From positions 368,431-432,430 of the forward strand of contig NZ_LSZH01000012.1 in assembly GCF_001647545.1 (NCBI RefSeq): a stretch of DNA of 64,000 bases, read 5' to 3'. Source of the DNA: Acinetobacter sp. SFB. Its GTDB lineage: Bacteria; Pseudomonadota; Gammaproteobacteria; Pseudomonadales; Moraxellaceae. The position numbers and the translations under genes were made by a program. The notes beneath the pieces were generated by a model. It saw only the letters and a list, made by a program, of their open reading frames with translations, was not told the DNA's origin and searched no databases. Below are positions 18,430 through 27,197 of the stretch, in pieces (positions within the stretch are counted from its first letter, which is position 1; the number at the start of each line of letters is the position of its first letter).

Positions 18430-19668
18430 TTACTTACGATGTGAACCATAACCGCGTTTTGCCAGTTCAAGTCTGGCAATCATGCCTTTATGCACTTCAT
18501 CTGGACCATCGGCCAAACGCAGGCTACGCGCTTGAGCAAAGAAACCTGTCAGGGGTGTATCACGAGAAACGCCGGCACCGCCGTGAATTTGAATAGCCAT
18601 ATCCACCACTTTTTCCAGCACACTGGGCGCAACCACTTTAATCGCAGAAATTTCAGTCAAAGCCGCCATATTGCCTAAAGTATCCATTTTATAAGCGGCA
18701 TACAAAGTTAAAAGGCGCGCTTGATCTATGGCAACTCGGGCTTCCGCCACACGTTCCAGATTACCGCCCAATTTTAAAATTTCTTTACCAAAAGCAGTTC
18801 GGCTCATGCCACGGTCAATCATCAACTCTAAAGATTTTTCTGCCGCGCCAATACAACGCATACAGTGATGAATCCGGCCTGGACCTAAACGACCTTGCGC
18901 AATTTCGAAACCTTGTCCAGCTCCGCCAATAAAGTTGGCAATTGGCACACGTACATGATTAAAGCTGATCTCACCGTGGCCATGTGGTGCATCATAATCA
19001 CCAAACACAGGCAACATCCGTTCAATTTTCACGCCTACCGTATCAATAGGGACTAAAACCATAGAATGTTGATGATGTCGGTCTTTACTTTCATCAGGGG
19101 TATGCGCCATAAAAATGATGATTTTTGCGTTTGGATCACCTAAACCTGACGACCACCATTTACGACCATTTAAAACAATTTCATCACCATCAATCACTGC
19201 GGTCGCTTGCATATTGGTTGCATCGCTAGAAGCTACATCGGGTTCAGTCATACAAAAGACTGAACGGATTTTGCCTTCAAGCAAGGGCGTTAACCATTGC
19301 TGTTTTTGCGCATCAGAACCATAACGCCATAAGACTTCCATGTTGCCGCTATCCGGTGCATTACAGTTAAATACGATGGGCGCAATTAAACTGCGACCTG
19401 TCAGTTCGGCAATGTGTGCATATTCCTGTACAGATAAACCCTGACCTAAAACAGGATCTGGTAAAAACATATTCCAAAGTCCGGCTACTTTGGCTTTATT
19501 TTTTAATATTTCAAGTTGAGTTGGCCATTGCCATGTGGTCCAGTCCCCCCCTTGATTTAACTGATGAACATCGTTCCAAAACCCTGTTTCAACAGGTTCA
19601 ATTTCATTTTTGATAAAAGCTTTGGTGCGTTCTATAAAATCTTGTGCACGTGCTGATAATTCAAACAT
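18430..19668 (-). CDS. Acyl-CoA dehydrogenase of the ACAD10/11 (LvaC-like) type
   Basis: A 412-residue flavoprotein. CMTEPDVASSDATNM and GRKWWSSG are FAD/substrate signatures. RIHHCMRCIGAAEKSLELM, FGKEI and RLADGPDEVH are typical of the ACAD10/11 group. The catalytic Glu of ordinary ACADs (YEGT) is represented by Asp in ADGPDEV. In the LvaAC pathway the homologue eliminates phosphate from a 4-phosphoacyl-CoA. It heads the cluster and is divergent from a LysR regulator 94 bases away, which probably controls it. Fatty acid beta-oxidation is the alternative role. Confidence 0.87.
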   Translation of the reverse strand: MFELSARAQDFIERTKAFIKNEIEPVETGFWNDVHQLNQGGDWTTWQWPTQLEILKNKAKVAGLWNMFLPDPVLGQGLSVQEYAHIAELTGRSLIAPIVFNCNAPDSGNMEVLWRYGSDAQKQQWLTPLLEGKIRSVFCMTEPDVASSDATNMQATAVIDGDEIVLNGRKWWSSGLGDPNAKIIIFMAHTPDESKDRHHQHSMVLVPIDTVGVKIERMLPVFGDYDAPHGHGEISFNHVRVPIANFIGGAGQGFEIAQGRLGPGRIHHCMRCIGAAEKSLELMIDRGMSRTAFGKEILKLGGNLERVAEARVAIDQARLLTLYAAYKMDTLGNMAALTEISAIKVVAPSVLEKVVDMAIQIHGGAGVSRDTPLTGFFAQARSLRLADGPDEVHKGMIARLELAKRGYGSHRK

Positions 19669-19762
19669 GTCGATTCCCCTTAAAATATTGTTATTACTAC
19701 TCTTGACAACACCTTAGCTTGAAAATCATTATGAACAAAATGATTTAATTCAATAGATAACT

Positions 19763-20692
19763 ATGAACAGTATTCATAATAAAAATGCGATTGGCACTAC
19801 AGTTGATATGGCAATTTTTCACCGTATCGATATTAATTTATATCCACTTTTTATTGCGATTTTTGAGCAAAAAAGTATTTCCAAGTCTGCTCAAATCTTA
19901 TCTATCACTCAATCTGCTGCCAGCCATGCCTTACAACGCTTAAGACAACATTTGCAGGATGATTTATTTGTCCGTGCAGGCAATAAAATGTTACCTACTC
20001 CCTTTGCGGAACAAATTTATCCTGTAATTAAAAATGCCTTGATTGCAATTCAAGGTATTTCACTACAGAAACAAAATTTTGATTCAAGCATGGTGCAAAC
20101 TTTAAAAATTGCAGTGCATGATGAAATTGAACCGATTATCTTCCCTAAACTGGTGACGCATTTTCACCAACTTAATTTAGCCATTCAGTTTTCCAGTATT
20201 AAGCTGGACCGTAAAAATGTGGTGACCGATCTTGCCACTCAGCAAATTGATTTTGTAATTGATTTAGAACAAAACTTTGGCGAAAAAATTCAGTTTGAAA
20301 AACTGGTGCAAGACCAATTTGTAGTGTGTACTCAACAGCAAAGCATGACAGAAGATATCTACCTGGCCTCCCCGCATATTGGAGTTTCATCACGACGCAC
20401 CGGGGTTTTAATTGAAGATATTTATTTGAATCGAAAACAATTTTCCCGTCAGGTTTTTTTACGTTGTCAGCATTATTCAACTGCCTTGCAGATTTTAAGT
20501 CAGCAATCCCAAGCTATTCTTACCATTCCTAAACATATATTGGTTCATTTACAGTTAATAGGCGGTTTGAATATTTTTGATGTTCCTGTTGAACTGCCTA
20601 ATCTTGATATGGGGATGTATTGGCATAAGGATCTTGAATTAAATTTACGTCATAAATTTTTAAGAAGTGAAATTTCTAAAATTTTTGCTTAG
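19763..20692 (+). CDS. LysR-family transcriptional regulator
   Basis: A 309-residue LTTR. The winged HTH is at about 25-85 (DINLYPLFIAIFEQKSISKSA, then TQSAASHALQRLRQHLQDDLFVR), followed by a periplasmic-binding-like effector domain. The first 17 residues before the HTH are unusually long, so a start at the in-frame ATG 19808 is possible. Divergent from the acyl-CoA dehydrogenase cluster, which LysR regulators commonly control from the shared gap. Its stop codon lies inside the first copy of the CTTAGGCTATTT repeat. Confidence 0.9.
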   Translation: MNSIHNKNAIGTTVDMAIFHRIDINLYPLFIAIFEQKSISKSAQILSITQSAASHALQRLRQHLQDDLFVRAGNKMLPTPFAEQIYPVIKNALIAIQGISLQKQNFDSSMVQTLKIAVHDEIEPIIFPKLVTHFHQLNLAIQFSSIKLDRKNVVTDLATQQIDFVIDLEQNFGEKIQFEKLVQDQFVVCTQQQSMTEDIYLASPHIGVSSRRTGVLIEDIYLNRKQFSRQVFLRCQHYSTALQILSQQSQAILTIPKHILVHLQLIGGLNIFDVPVELPNLDMGMYWHKDLELNLRHKFLRSEISKIFA

Positions 20693-20699
20693 GCTATTT
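20688..20699 (+). repeat. CTTAGGCTATTT repeat, copy 1
   Basis: A 12-base motif found four times on the plus strand of this window. This copy overlaps the LysR stop codon. Copy 2 is 46 bases further on. Confidence 0.6.
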
Positions 20700-20733
20700 A
20701 TTTATACAGGCATCTTTTGGGATTTATAAAATG

Positions 20734-20745
20734 CTTAGGCTATTT
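20734..20745 (+). repeat. CTTAGGCTATTT repeat, copy 2
   Basis: Exact copy, intergenic between the LysR gene and the thermonuclease gene, followed by TCAATAG. Confidence 0.6.
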
Positions 20746-20813
20746 TCAATAGTACAAAATAAAACACTGACTGTTTAGCTTTTAAGCCTTATGCAGTATG
20801 GCTTTCCCCTACA

Positions 20814-21425
20814 ATGATCCATGTCTTTGCTGTGTTTATATACAGCTCATTTTTAAGGATTTGGATTATAACTTTGTTGCATCTCTCTACCACCTGGCAA
20901 ATTGTGCTCGGACTACTGGCCCTATGCTTTTCCTATTATTTACTGCATAAAATCACTATTTATTTGAAGGATTTATTTCGTCCTTTTAAGAAAGGCAAAA
21001 AATACTGGTGTCGTGTGAGTGCAGTAAGTGACGGCGATACCCTTACCTGCTACCGTTTTAATATAAGGCGTTCTGAAACCAAATTACGCTTTGCTTATGT
21101 GGATGCACCTGAATCTAGCCAAAGCTATGGCAAGGAGTCTCAGCGCCTGGTTCAAAGCATGGTAAAAAATAAAATGGTCCGGGTAAAAATTACCGATATC
21201 GACCGTTATGGACGCTGTGTCGGTGTGGTATATCGCTATCGCAAGAATATTAATGAAGAAATTGTTAAACGTGGTGCTGCATGGGTATATGAGGAATATA
21301 TTAAGGATAAAAATCATTTACTTTATATGTTGAACTTGCAAAATAAAGCAAAAAAACAGAAAAAAGGTTTATGGAAAAGCTCCCGTCCTGTACGCCCAAG
21401 TGTTTATCGTAAACAGAGTAAATAA
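20814..21425 (+). CDS. Membrane-anchored thermonuclease (SNase-like) protein
   Basis: A 203-residue protein with one or two N-terminal hydrophobic segments (to about residue 47) and then a staphylococcal-nuclease-like OB domain. VSAVSDGDTLTCYR gives the Ca-site Asp, LRFAYVDAPE the first catalytic Arg region, GKESQRLVQSMV the Glu/Arg and DIDRYGRCVGVVY the last block. Probably a cell-envelope nuclease for nonspecific nucleic acid cleavage. The basic C-terminal tail may bind nucleic acid. Convergent with the MocR gene. Confidence 0.82.
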   Translation: MIHVFAVFIYSSFLRIWIITLLHLSTTWQIVLGLLALCFSYYLLHKITIYLKDLFRPFKKGKKYWCRVSAVSDGDTLTCYRFNIRRSETKLRFAYVDAPESSQSYGKESQRLVQSMVKNKMVRVKITDIDRYGRCVGVVYRYRKNINEEIVKRGAAWVYEEYIKDKNHLLYMLNLQNKAKKQKKGLWKSSRPVRPSVYRKQSK

Positions 21426-21452
21426 TATTTTTATAAATTCAAATATTAAGAT

Positions 21453-21485
21453 AGAGGTATTTAAATCTCAATTTTAAATACCTCT
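21453..21485. terminator. Long hairpin between convergent genes
   Basis: A perfect 13-bp stem (AGAGGTATTTAAA / TTTAAATACCTCT) with a 7-base loop between the nuclease and MocR genes. There is no long T-run, but flanks are AT-rich; probably a shared transcription end. Confidence 0.6.
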
Positions 21486-21503
21486 CAATATTAAAATAAA
21501 TTT

Positions 21504-22964
21504 CTATGTCAAACGCGCCAATTCATTTTGTATGAGCTGGTGTAATTTTTTCATGCATAATTTAATTTCAGTGTCGTTAAGTGAGCTAAACCCCAATACA
21601 AAACCATATTCATTATCATATTCATAAAACTGGCTTAGGCGGGTAATGGCAATATTGTCTAGCTCTGCACCCTTGACCAAAGCTTGTTCAAGTATATGCG
21701 GAATCTCGGACTTAAAATAACATGCGACTTGCATCACCGGATGCTGCTCTTTTACAAAGCAAAATTCAGATAAATAGCGTTCAAAACTGGTCATAAAAGT
21801 TTGATAACGTTTTAGATAGAGTTGCTGCATTTGCCTTAAATATTCGGCGTAATAGCCGCGTTGCATAAAATTTCCAAGTAAAACCTGAAAATATTGGGAC
21901 GGTGCACTGCCATCAATATAATTGCGATAACGCTTAAAAGGCTCAATTAAAGCTTTGGGCAAAATCATATAAGAGAGTCGTAAACTTGGTAAAATATATT
22001 TACTGAAAGAACCAAGATAAATCGTCCGTTGATAAGGGTCTAAACCTAAAATGGCAGTATTATCCGTTTTATTTAATAACAGTGCATCATAATCATCTTC
22101 AACAATATAACTGTTGTTTTTTTCTGCATATTCAATAATTTGCTTTTTTCGTGGTGTACTCATTTGAATACCACTCGGATACTGACTGGCAGGTGTGACG
22201 TAAATTGCTATCGCATCATGAATATCAGCACAGTCTTGTATTTTTAATCCCTCATGATCTAGGCCAATACATTTTAAATCCAGATTCATATGCTTAAATA
22301 GTTGGTAGGCATTCGAATAATATGGATTTTCCATAATAATTTTATCATTCGGATTGAATAATACCCGTCCACACAGATATAAAGCTTGCTGGGTACTATT
22401 CACAATAAGCACTTGTTCTGCAGATACGTGTGCATTACGGTTCAAATTAATATGTTGGGCAATTTGCTGACACAATAAATCATCGCCACTTGCATTATCT
22501 TTTAAAAAGATATTTAAACCATACTGGTTTAGCGCATTTTTTTCTGTTTCATACCATTTTTTAAACGGGAAATTGCGTATTTCAGGCATACCGTCAGCAA
22601 AAAAATTCAGGTTTTGATCAAAAAATAAATTCTCTAATTGTTCGGTATTTTCTGGAAGTCGATATTCAACCGTTTCAGAAGGCAGCTGTTCTAGTTTTAC
22701 TTGTGCTTTAATAAACGTACCTTTCCCTTTGATTCGCTCAAATATTCTTTCTTGTTCTAATTGGGCATATACTTTTTCCATGGTGTCACGTGATACACCT
22801 AAGTGCTCGGATAAAAATCGTGTGGATGGGCATTTAAAATCAGACTGCAGATGTAATTGTGGCAAGGTTTCTTTAATGGCTAAATATATCTTGGTTCTTA
22901 ATTTACTTTCATTATTCTGTGCAAGATTTTGATTTAACAATTGGACAAATTCATTTTTTTTCAT
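21504..22964 (-). CDS. MocR-type regulator (GntR HTH plus aminotransferase domain)
   Basis: About 486 residues. The N-terminal GntR winged helix covers residues 1-70 (CPSTRFLSEHLGVSRDTMEKVYAQLEQE), followed by a class-I aminotransferase domain. The PLP lysine lies in LGSFSKYILPSLRLSYM and the family VEDDYDALL is present. PdxR-like and GabR-like proteins have this layout and use PLP or an amino compound as effector. I start at ATG 22964, preceded by GCAGG; the ATG at 22982 would add six residues. No pdx or gab genes are adjacent, so the target is unknown. Confidence 0.85.
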   Translation of the reverse strand: MKKNEFVQLLNQNLAQNNESKLRTKIYLAIKETLPQLHLQSDFKCPSTRFLSEHLGVSRDTMEKVYAQLEQERIFERIKGKGTFIKAQVKLEQLPSETVEYRLPENTEQLENLFFDQNLNFFADGMPEIRNFPFKKWYETEKNALNQYGLNIFLKDNASGDDLLCQQIAQHINLNRNAHVSAEQVLIVNSTQQALYLCGRVLFNPNDKIIMENPYYSNAYQLFKHMNLDLKCIGLDHEGLKIQDCADIHDAIAIYVTPASQYPSGIQMSTPRKKQIIEYAEKNNSYIVEDDYDALLLNKTDNTAILGLDPYQRTIYLGSFSKYILPSLRLSYMILPKALIEPFKRYRNYIDGSAPSQYFQVLLGNFMQRGYYAEYLRQMQQLYLKRYQTFMTSFERYLSEFCFVKEQHPVMQVACYFKSEIPHILEQALVKGAELDNIAITRLSQFYEYDNEYGFVLGFSSLNDTEIKLCMKKLHQLIQNELARLT

Positions 22965-23004
22965 TTCATAACCTGCACGCATCCAACTTATTTAGACAAC
23001 AATT

Positions 23005-23031
23005 AAAAATTGCCTTATCGAAACAAGGCAA
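23005..23031 (-). terminator. Terminator after the 23.2-24.0 kb gene
   Basis: TTGCCTT / AAGGCAA stem with an 8-base loop followed by TTTTTA on the minus strand, lying between the uncharacterised gene and the MocR gene. It therefore separates their transcription. Confidence 0.75.
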
Positions 23032-23217
23032 TGTCTTCAAAAAATTTAATATTAAGATTGAATTATCTTTTTGAGCTTGTAGCTTTGCTGCTTCAGGCAG
23101 CCTCTTCTGATATGAAGGCATATACTTTAGTTCCTTGCTCCTTGCCAAGAAGAAAAACTAAGGAACATTCAGCCTAACAGTAAACTGCTTCACAGCACCA
23201 AATATGAGAAAGGTTAT

Positions 23218-24036
23218 TTAGCTTCGTTCATTAGCATATCTCAATTTTGATTCAAGACTGTTTTTAAAGATGGTTTCGGTAAATTCACCAAAAACAGATA
23301 ATTTTTCAAAAAGATGCTCGCTGTACATCAAATCGTCAATCAAATGCGCTGCATCATTTAATTTCATACGGAACTGACGACTGACTAAAGGTGCATTTTC
23401 ATTTGTGATGTTTTGACAAACTCGTGCTAATTCTGGAGTCTTTCTTTTCCAGAATAGTTTTTTAAAATCAATTTCTGCCAAATTACACTGTTTTTGATCC
23501 AGAGAAATTTCCTCAATCTGAACCCCGAATAGACTTGCTAACTTTTGTTCTGCATAAGAATCCAGTCCACTCTGCCCGATTATAGTTATATGCTGACACG
23601 CAGGATCAAGCAAGGCTTTGGCTAAAGCATAGACTCTAAACTCAACCACATTAAACCCAGTGGGCACCAAATCTAGACATAGATTCATTTCAGCAATGGA
23701 TTGCTGATTTTTCAGTTCTAAAGCATCAAGACGAAAATAATGGGTATATACCTGTTCAACAATATTCTGTCTGGGTGCGATATAAATCGTATTCTGATTT
23801 AAGACTGCATGAATAAAAGGTGTAAATAAATAACTTAGGTTATTTTCCAAAGTCGTGCTTTGCAGGATGTAATTATGGGATAATTGCTGCATAGACCTGA
23901 CGGCTAGACTTTGCTGAAGAATGGCATCAAATTCGTCAAGAGATTGAATTCCGAGTCTTTGCAAGATTTTTTCCGAATCAATTTGATTCAAGTTAAAAAA
24001 ATCTAAAATAAATTGGAAGCTTAGACTTTGCAGCAT
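23218..24036 (-). CDS. Uncharacterised cytoplasmic protein
   Basis: A 272-residue protein starting at ATG 24036, chosen because GAGG lies 6 bases upstream; a TTG at 24051 is the alternative. It has no signal peptide, membrane segment or HTH I can see. The arrangement (helical N-terminus, then IYIAPRQNIVEQVYTHYFRL and HITIIGQSGLDSYAEQKLASLFG) faintly recalls effector domains of AraC regulators, but no DNA-binding part follows. I do not recognise the family. It lies between a MocR regulator and the cytochrome bd operon and has its own terminator. Confidence 0.65.
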   Translation of the reverse strand: MLQSLSFQFILDFFNLNQIDSEKILQRLGIQSLDEFDAILQQSLAVRSMQQLSHNYILQSTTLENNLSYLFTPFIHAVLNQNTIYIAPRQNIVEQVYTHYFRLDALELKNQQSIAEMNLCLDLVPTGFNVVEFRVYALAKALLDPACQHITIIGQSGLDSYAEQKLASLFGVQIEEISLDQKQCNLAEIDFKKLFWKRKTPELARVCQNITNENAPLVSRQFRMKLNDAAHLIDDLMYSEHLFEKLSVFGEFTETIFKNSLESKLRYANERS

Positions 24037-24121
24037 GATCGCCTCAAACAATACGCGCTATAAAATGAATAAACATACTATAGAACTTAAATCATGATAA
24101 AGCGGTCTGTTTTACATGTGA

Positions 24122-24150
24122 AAAGTGGTCTGTTTTTAGCAGACCACTTT
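24122..24150 (-). terminator. Terminator of the cydAB operon
   Basis: A perfect 11-bp stem (AAAGTGGTCTG / CAGACCACTTT) with a 7-base loop downstream of the DUF2474 gene. GCGGTCTGTTTT is repeated imperfectly just beside it. Confidence 0.78.
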
Positions 24151-24172
24151 CTAAAGTGAATTTGGTTGTTGA

Positions 24173-24283
24173 TTAGATATAGGCCAATTGAATCAAGAGT
24201 CTGAATGCCCCAGCCACTAGCGCTAAAGCAAAAAATCCACCAAGCCACAACAGAATAAACCACTGGGTTTGTGAGAGTTTCAT
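24173..24283 (-). CDS. DUF2474-like small subunit of cytochrome bd oxidase (CydX analogue)
   Basis: A 36-residue ORF, one transmembrane helix (WFILLWLGGFFALALVAG) with a basic N-terminus. It has a near-perfect AAGGAGG ribosome-binding site and starts 9 bases after the cydB stop. This size and position match the single-span DUF2474 proteins that accompany cyanide-insensitive-type bd oxidases, as CydX accompanies CydAB in E. coli. A role in stabilising the oxidase is inferred from that. It is short enough to be missed by gene callers. Confidence 0.82.
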   Translation of the reverse strand: MKLSQTQWFILLWLGGFFALALVAGAFRLLIQLAYI

Positions 24284-24292
24284 ATTTCCTCC

Positions 24293-25297
24293 TTAATGAT
24301 AGCCCTTATCACCAATACGGACTTTATCGCGGAAGACCCAATAGGATAATGCTGTATACATCAAAATAATCGGAATCAGCAGTAGCGCACCAATTAAGGC
24401 AAATAACTGGCTACTTTCTGGGGCGGCTGCCTCCCAGATGGTAACGGATGGCGGAATAATATAAGGCCATAAACTGATGAGAAAGCCCGTATAAGCCAAA
24501 ATCACCAAAGCCAGCGTGTAGATAAATGGACTAAGTTCTTTGCGCTGTTTACAGGCGCGTAAAGCCATAAAGGTAAACACTAAAACCAGAATCGGGACAG
24601 GACTAAAATAGGTCAGTTGCGGTTGACTGAACCATCTTTCTGCAATTGCCGGATGTGCCAAAGGAGTATAAATACTGACACCACCAAAAATAATAAATAA
24701 GGCAATAATCATCTTCGGCATGAGCTGATAGATTCGATTTTGCAAGTCTGCATCCGTTTTAAAGATCAGCCAGCCACAGCCCAAAGTGGCATAAAGCACG
24801 ATCACACCTATACCGGTAAAGACTGAAAATGCAGTGAGCCAATCCAAGCCACCCCCGGTATATACCCCATTGGTGGTTTTAATCCCTTGAATATATGCAC
24901 CTAGAATAATACCTTGAAAAAATCCGGTTAAAATGGAGCCGCCAATAAAAGCAATGTCCCAAAGATGTCGGTTACGTCTGGATTTAAAACGGAATTCGAA
25001 AGCCACTCCACGGAAAATAAGCGCCACCACCATCAGAATTATGGGCAAATACAGCGCAGAAAGTACCGTCGAATACACCAAGGGAAATGCAGCAAATAAG
25101 CCTGCCCCACCCAATACCATCCAGGTTTCATTACCATCCCATACTGGGGCGACAGTATTCATCATCACATCACGTTCTTGTTGCCCTTTAAAGAAAGGAA
25201 ATAAGATGCCGATGCCTAAGTCGAAACCATCCAGTACCACATAAATCAGTACGCCAATGGCAATAATTACAATCCAGATAAAAGATAAATCAATCAT
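24293..25297 (-). CDS. cydB: Cytochrome bd ubiquinol oxidase subunit II
   Basis: A 334-residue integral membrane protein with about eight or nine helices. The N-terminal VLDGFDLGIGILFPF, DVMMNTVAPVWDGNETWMV and GVAFEFRFK blocks are hallmark CydB motifs. It is the second subunit of the high-affinity quinol oxidase that reduces O2 to water without proton pumping. The short length fits the cyanide-insensitive CioB type. Its ATG overlaps the cydA stop by 4 bases and a small DUF2474 gene follows. Confidence 0.93.
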   Translation of the reverse strand: MIDLSFIWIVIIAIGVLIYVVLDGFDLGIGILFPFFKGQQERDVMMNTVAPVWDGNETWMVLGGAGLFAAFPLVYSTVLSALYLPIILMVVALIFRGVAFEFRFKSRRNRHLWDIAFIGGSILTGFFQGIILGAYIQGIKTTNGVYTGGGLDWLTAFSVFTGIGVIVLYATLGCGWLIFKTDADLQNRIYQLMPKMIIALFIIFGGVSIYTPLAHPAIAERWFSQPQLTYFSPVPILVLVFTFMALRACKQRKELSPFIYTLALVILAYTGFLISLWPYIIPPSVTIWEAAAPESSQLFALIGALLLIPIILMYTALSYWVFRDKVRIGDKGYH

Positions 25298-26733
25298 TTG
25301 TCATTCTCCTGGTGATTATCGAGAGGCTGACCATCCAGCTCTTCATCCGTACTGCCCAATGGACGATGCGAGGCTTGAATGACCTTTTCTTCACTGTGTG
25401 GTACTGAATGAACAAATTCCGGACCTTTATGCATGATTCGCAACATGTAATAAATGCCAATACCAAAGACCACGCAATACACCACTACAAAAATAATCAG
25501 GGTTAATCCGACTTGTTCTGCCGACACTGGAGATAAGGCATCTTTAGTTCGCATCACCCCATAAACCACCCAAGGTTGACGTCCCACTTCAGTAGTAAAC
25601 CAGCCAGCCAACATTGCGATAAAACCGGAGGGGCCCATCAATAAAGCAAAACGGTGAAACCATTGACTTTCATAGAACCGGCCAGTTTTTCTAAGCCATA
25701 AACCGACTAACGCTAATAACAGCATCAATACGCCCAAGCCGACCATGATCCGGAAGCTCCAAAACACAATGGTAGAATTTGGCCGATCTTCAGGTGCAAA
25801 TTCTTTCAAGCCCTGAACTTTACCATTCATGGAATGGGTTAAAATCAGGCTTCCCATATTTGGAATACCTATTGCATATTTGGTTTCTTCTGCCTGCATA
25901 TCTGGAATACCAAATAAATACAAAGGCATTCCTTCATTATGATTGGTTTCCCAGTGTCCTTCTATTGCAGCGATTTTCGCCGGTTGATACTTTAAGGTAT
26001 TGACGCCATGCATGTCTCCGATCAAAACCTGTAAAGGTGTGAGTACCAATATCATCCATAAGGCCATGGAAAAAGAGGTTTTGACCAATGCATCACGGCG
26101 ACCTTTGATTAAATGCCATGCTGCCGTGCTGGCAACCAGCAAGGCTGACACCAAGAATGCAGCCATGGCCATATGTGCCAGACGATACGGGAAAGAAGGG
26201 TTGAATATAATGGCCAGCCAGTCTTGCGGAACAATAAGGCCATTTTCAATGCTGAAACCTTGTGGGGTCTGCATCCAGCTGTTAGATGATAAAATCCAGA
26301 ACATGGAAATACAGGTTCCGACTGCCACCATGACGGTGGCAAAGAAATGTGCCCGAGGACCAACGCGCCCCCAACCAAACAGCATAATGCCCAAGAATCC
26401 GGCCTCCAGAAAGAAGGCACTCAGTACCTCATAGGCTAAAAGCGGTCCCGTTATACTGCCCGATACACGTGAAAATTCACTCCAGTTGGTTCCGAACTGA
26501 TAACTCATCACCACGCCAGAAACCACGCCCATACCAAAGGCAATGGCAAATATTTTGACCCAAAATTTAAACAGGTCTTGATAGACCGGATTTTGAGTTC
26601 TGAGCCAGCGCCATTCTAAAACAGCAAGGAAGCTTGCAAGACCAATAGAAATTGCAGGAAAAATAATATGAAATGATACGGTGAAAGCAAATTGAATTCG
26701 TGCCAGTTCAAGTGCGGTTAATCCTAGATTCAT
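25294..26733 (-). CDS. cydA: Cytochrome bd ubiquinol oxidase subunit I
   Basis: A 479-residue membrane subunit carrying hemes b558, b595 and d. The axial His of the N-terminal helix is H22 in FTVSFHIIFPAIS. GWFTTEVGRQPW is the conserved block near the heme cluster. The Q-loop is short compared with E. coli CydA (522 residues), which together with the DUF2474 partner points to the cyanide-insensitive CioA subgroup. AAAAGGTGATGTT precedes the ATG. The acidic C-terminal tail is cytoplasmic. Heads the operon cydA-cydB-DUF2474. Confidence 0.94.
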   Translation of the reverse strand: MNLGLTALELARIQFAFTVSFHIIFPAISIGLASFLAVLEWRWLRTQNPVYQDLFKFWVKIFAIAFGMGVVSGVVMSYQFGTNWSEFSRVSGSITGPLLAYEVLSAFFLEAGFLGIMLFGWGRVGPRAHFFATVMVAVGTCISMFWILSSNSWMQTPQGFSIENGLIVPQDWLAIIFNPSFPYRLAHMAMAAFLVSALLVASTAAWHLIKGRRDALVKTSFSMALWMILVLTPLQVLIGDMHGVNTLKYQPAKIAAIEGHWETNHNEGMPLYLFGIPDMQAEETKYAIGIPNMGSLILTHSMNGKVQGLKEFAPEDRPNSTIVFWSFRIMVGLGVLMLLLALVGLWLRKTGRFYESQWFHRFALLMGPSGFIAMLAGWFTTEVGRQPWVVYGVMRTKDALSPVSAEQVGLTLIIFVVVYCVVFGIGIYYMLRIMHKGPEFVHSVPHSEEKVIQASHRPLGSTDEELDGQPLDNHQENDK

Positions 26734-26926
26734 AACATCACCTTTTTAATTCGTCAATATGGTGAATGAACACGAAAATACACAATCGCGTTATATTGTT
26801 GTTTTGACCTGTTTCAGCATACCCTCGAAACTTCTGAAAAGTATGTTGATTTATTATTTCAACATCATTTAAACAGCTTAAATTTCAAATACTGGCTATA
26901 TTTTTCCTCATATATCGAGGAAAGAA

Positions 26927-27037
26927 ATGAATATTCATGACGATGTCAGTAAAAATGGCTTATTCATTTCATCTCTAAAACATGGTATCCAATTTTTTAT
27001 ACAGATAAAGGTGAAGTTCGACCCTGTGGCATTATAA
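26927..27037 (+). CDS. Possible small ORF with a sequestered ribosome-binding site
   Basis: A 36-codon ORF (MNIHDDVSKNGLFISSLKHG...) preceded by GAGGAAAG. Those bases are also the right arm of a 6-bp hairpin (TTCCTC / GAGGAA, 26903-26922), which would hide the ribosome-binding site. A T-tailed hairpin follows at about 27091-27128. No homology recognised. It may be a decayed gene end or chance. Confidence 0.25.
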   Translation: MNIHDDVSKNGLFISSLKHGIQFFIQIKVKFDPVAL

Positions 27038-27090
27038 ATAGCTGCTGTAGCTCGAAATAAACGTGTTTAAAACTCTGTACTAATAAGGAG

Positions 27091-27128
27091 ACAGGCAACT
27101 GACTTTAAGTCATGGGTCTTTTTTTATC
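27091..27128 (+). terminator. Possible terminator in the cydA-marR gap
   Basis: AGAC ... TGACT-TTA-AGTCA ... GTCT, an interrupted hairpin followed by seven T. It would end a plus-strand transcript upstream of the MarR gene. Confidence 0.4.
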
Positions 27129-27197
27129 TTGAAAAGTTATTTTCACCCTGCTTAATACTTGAACCATCTTATAAAGAGGCGTAAAGTTGAATTAATT

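Noticed and set aside
22966..23148. 60-codon ORF on minus between the MocR and 24.0 kb genes
   Set aside because: It overlaps the terminator at 23005-23031 and the MocR start, has no ribosome-binding site and no recognisable protein pattern.
24095..24150. Repeated GGTCTGTTTT units as a CRISPR or iteron
   Set aside because: Only two units, one of which is an arm of the cyd terminator hairpin; no spacers or regular array.
26000..26434. Long ORFs opposite cydA
   Set aside because: They are antisense shadows of the cydA reading frame; the cydA protein is unambiguous and the shadows have no ribosome-binding site or family match.
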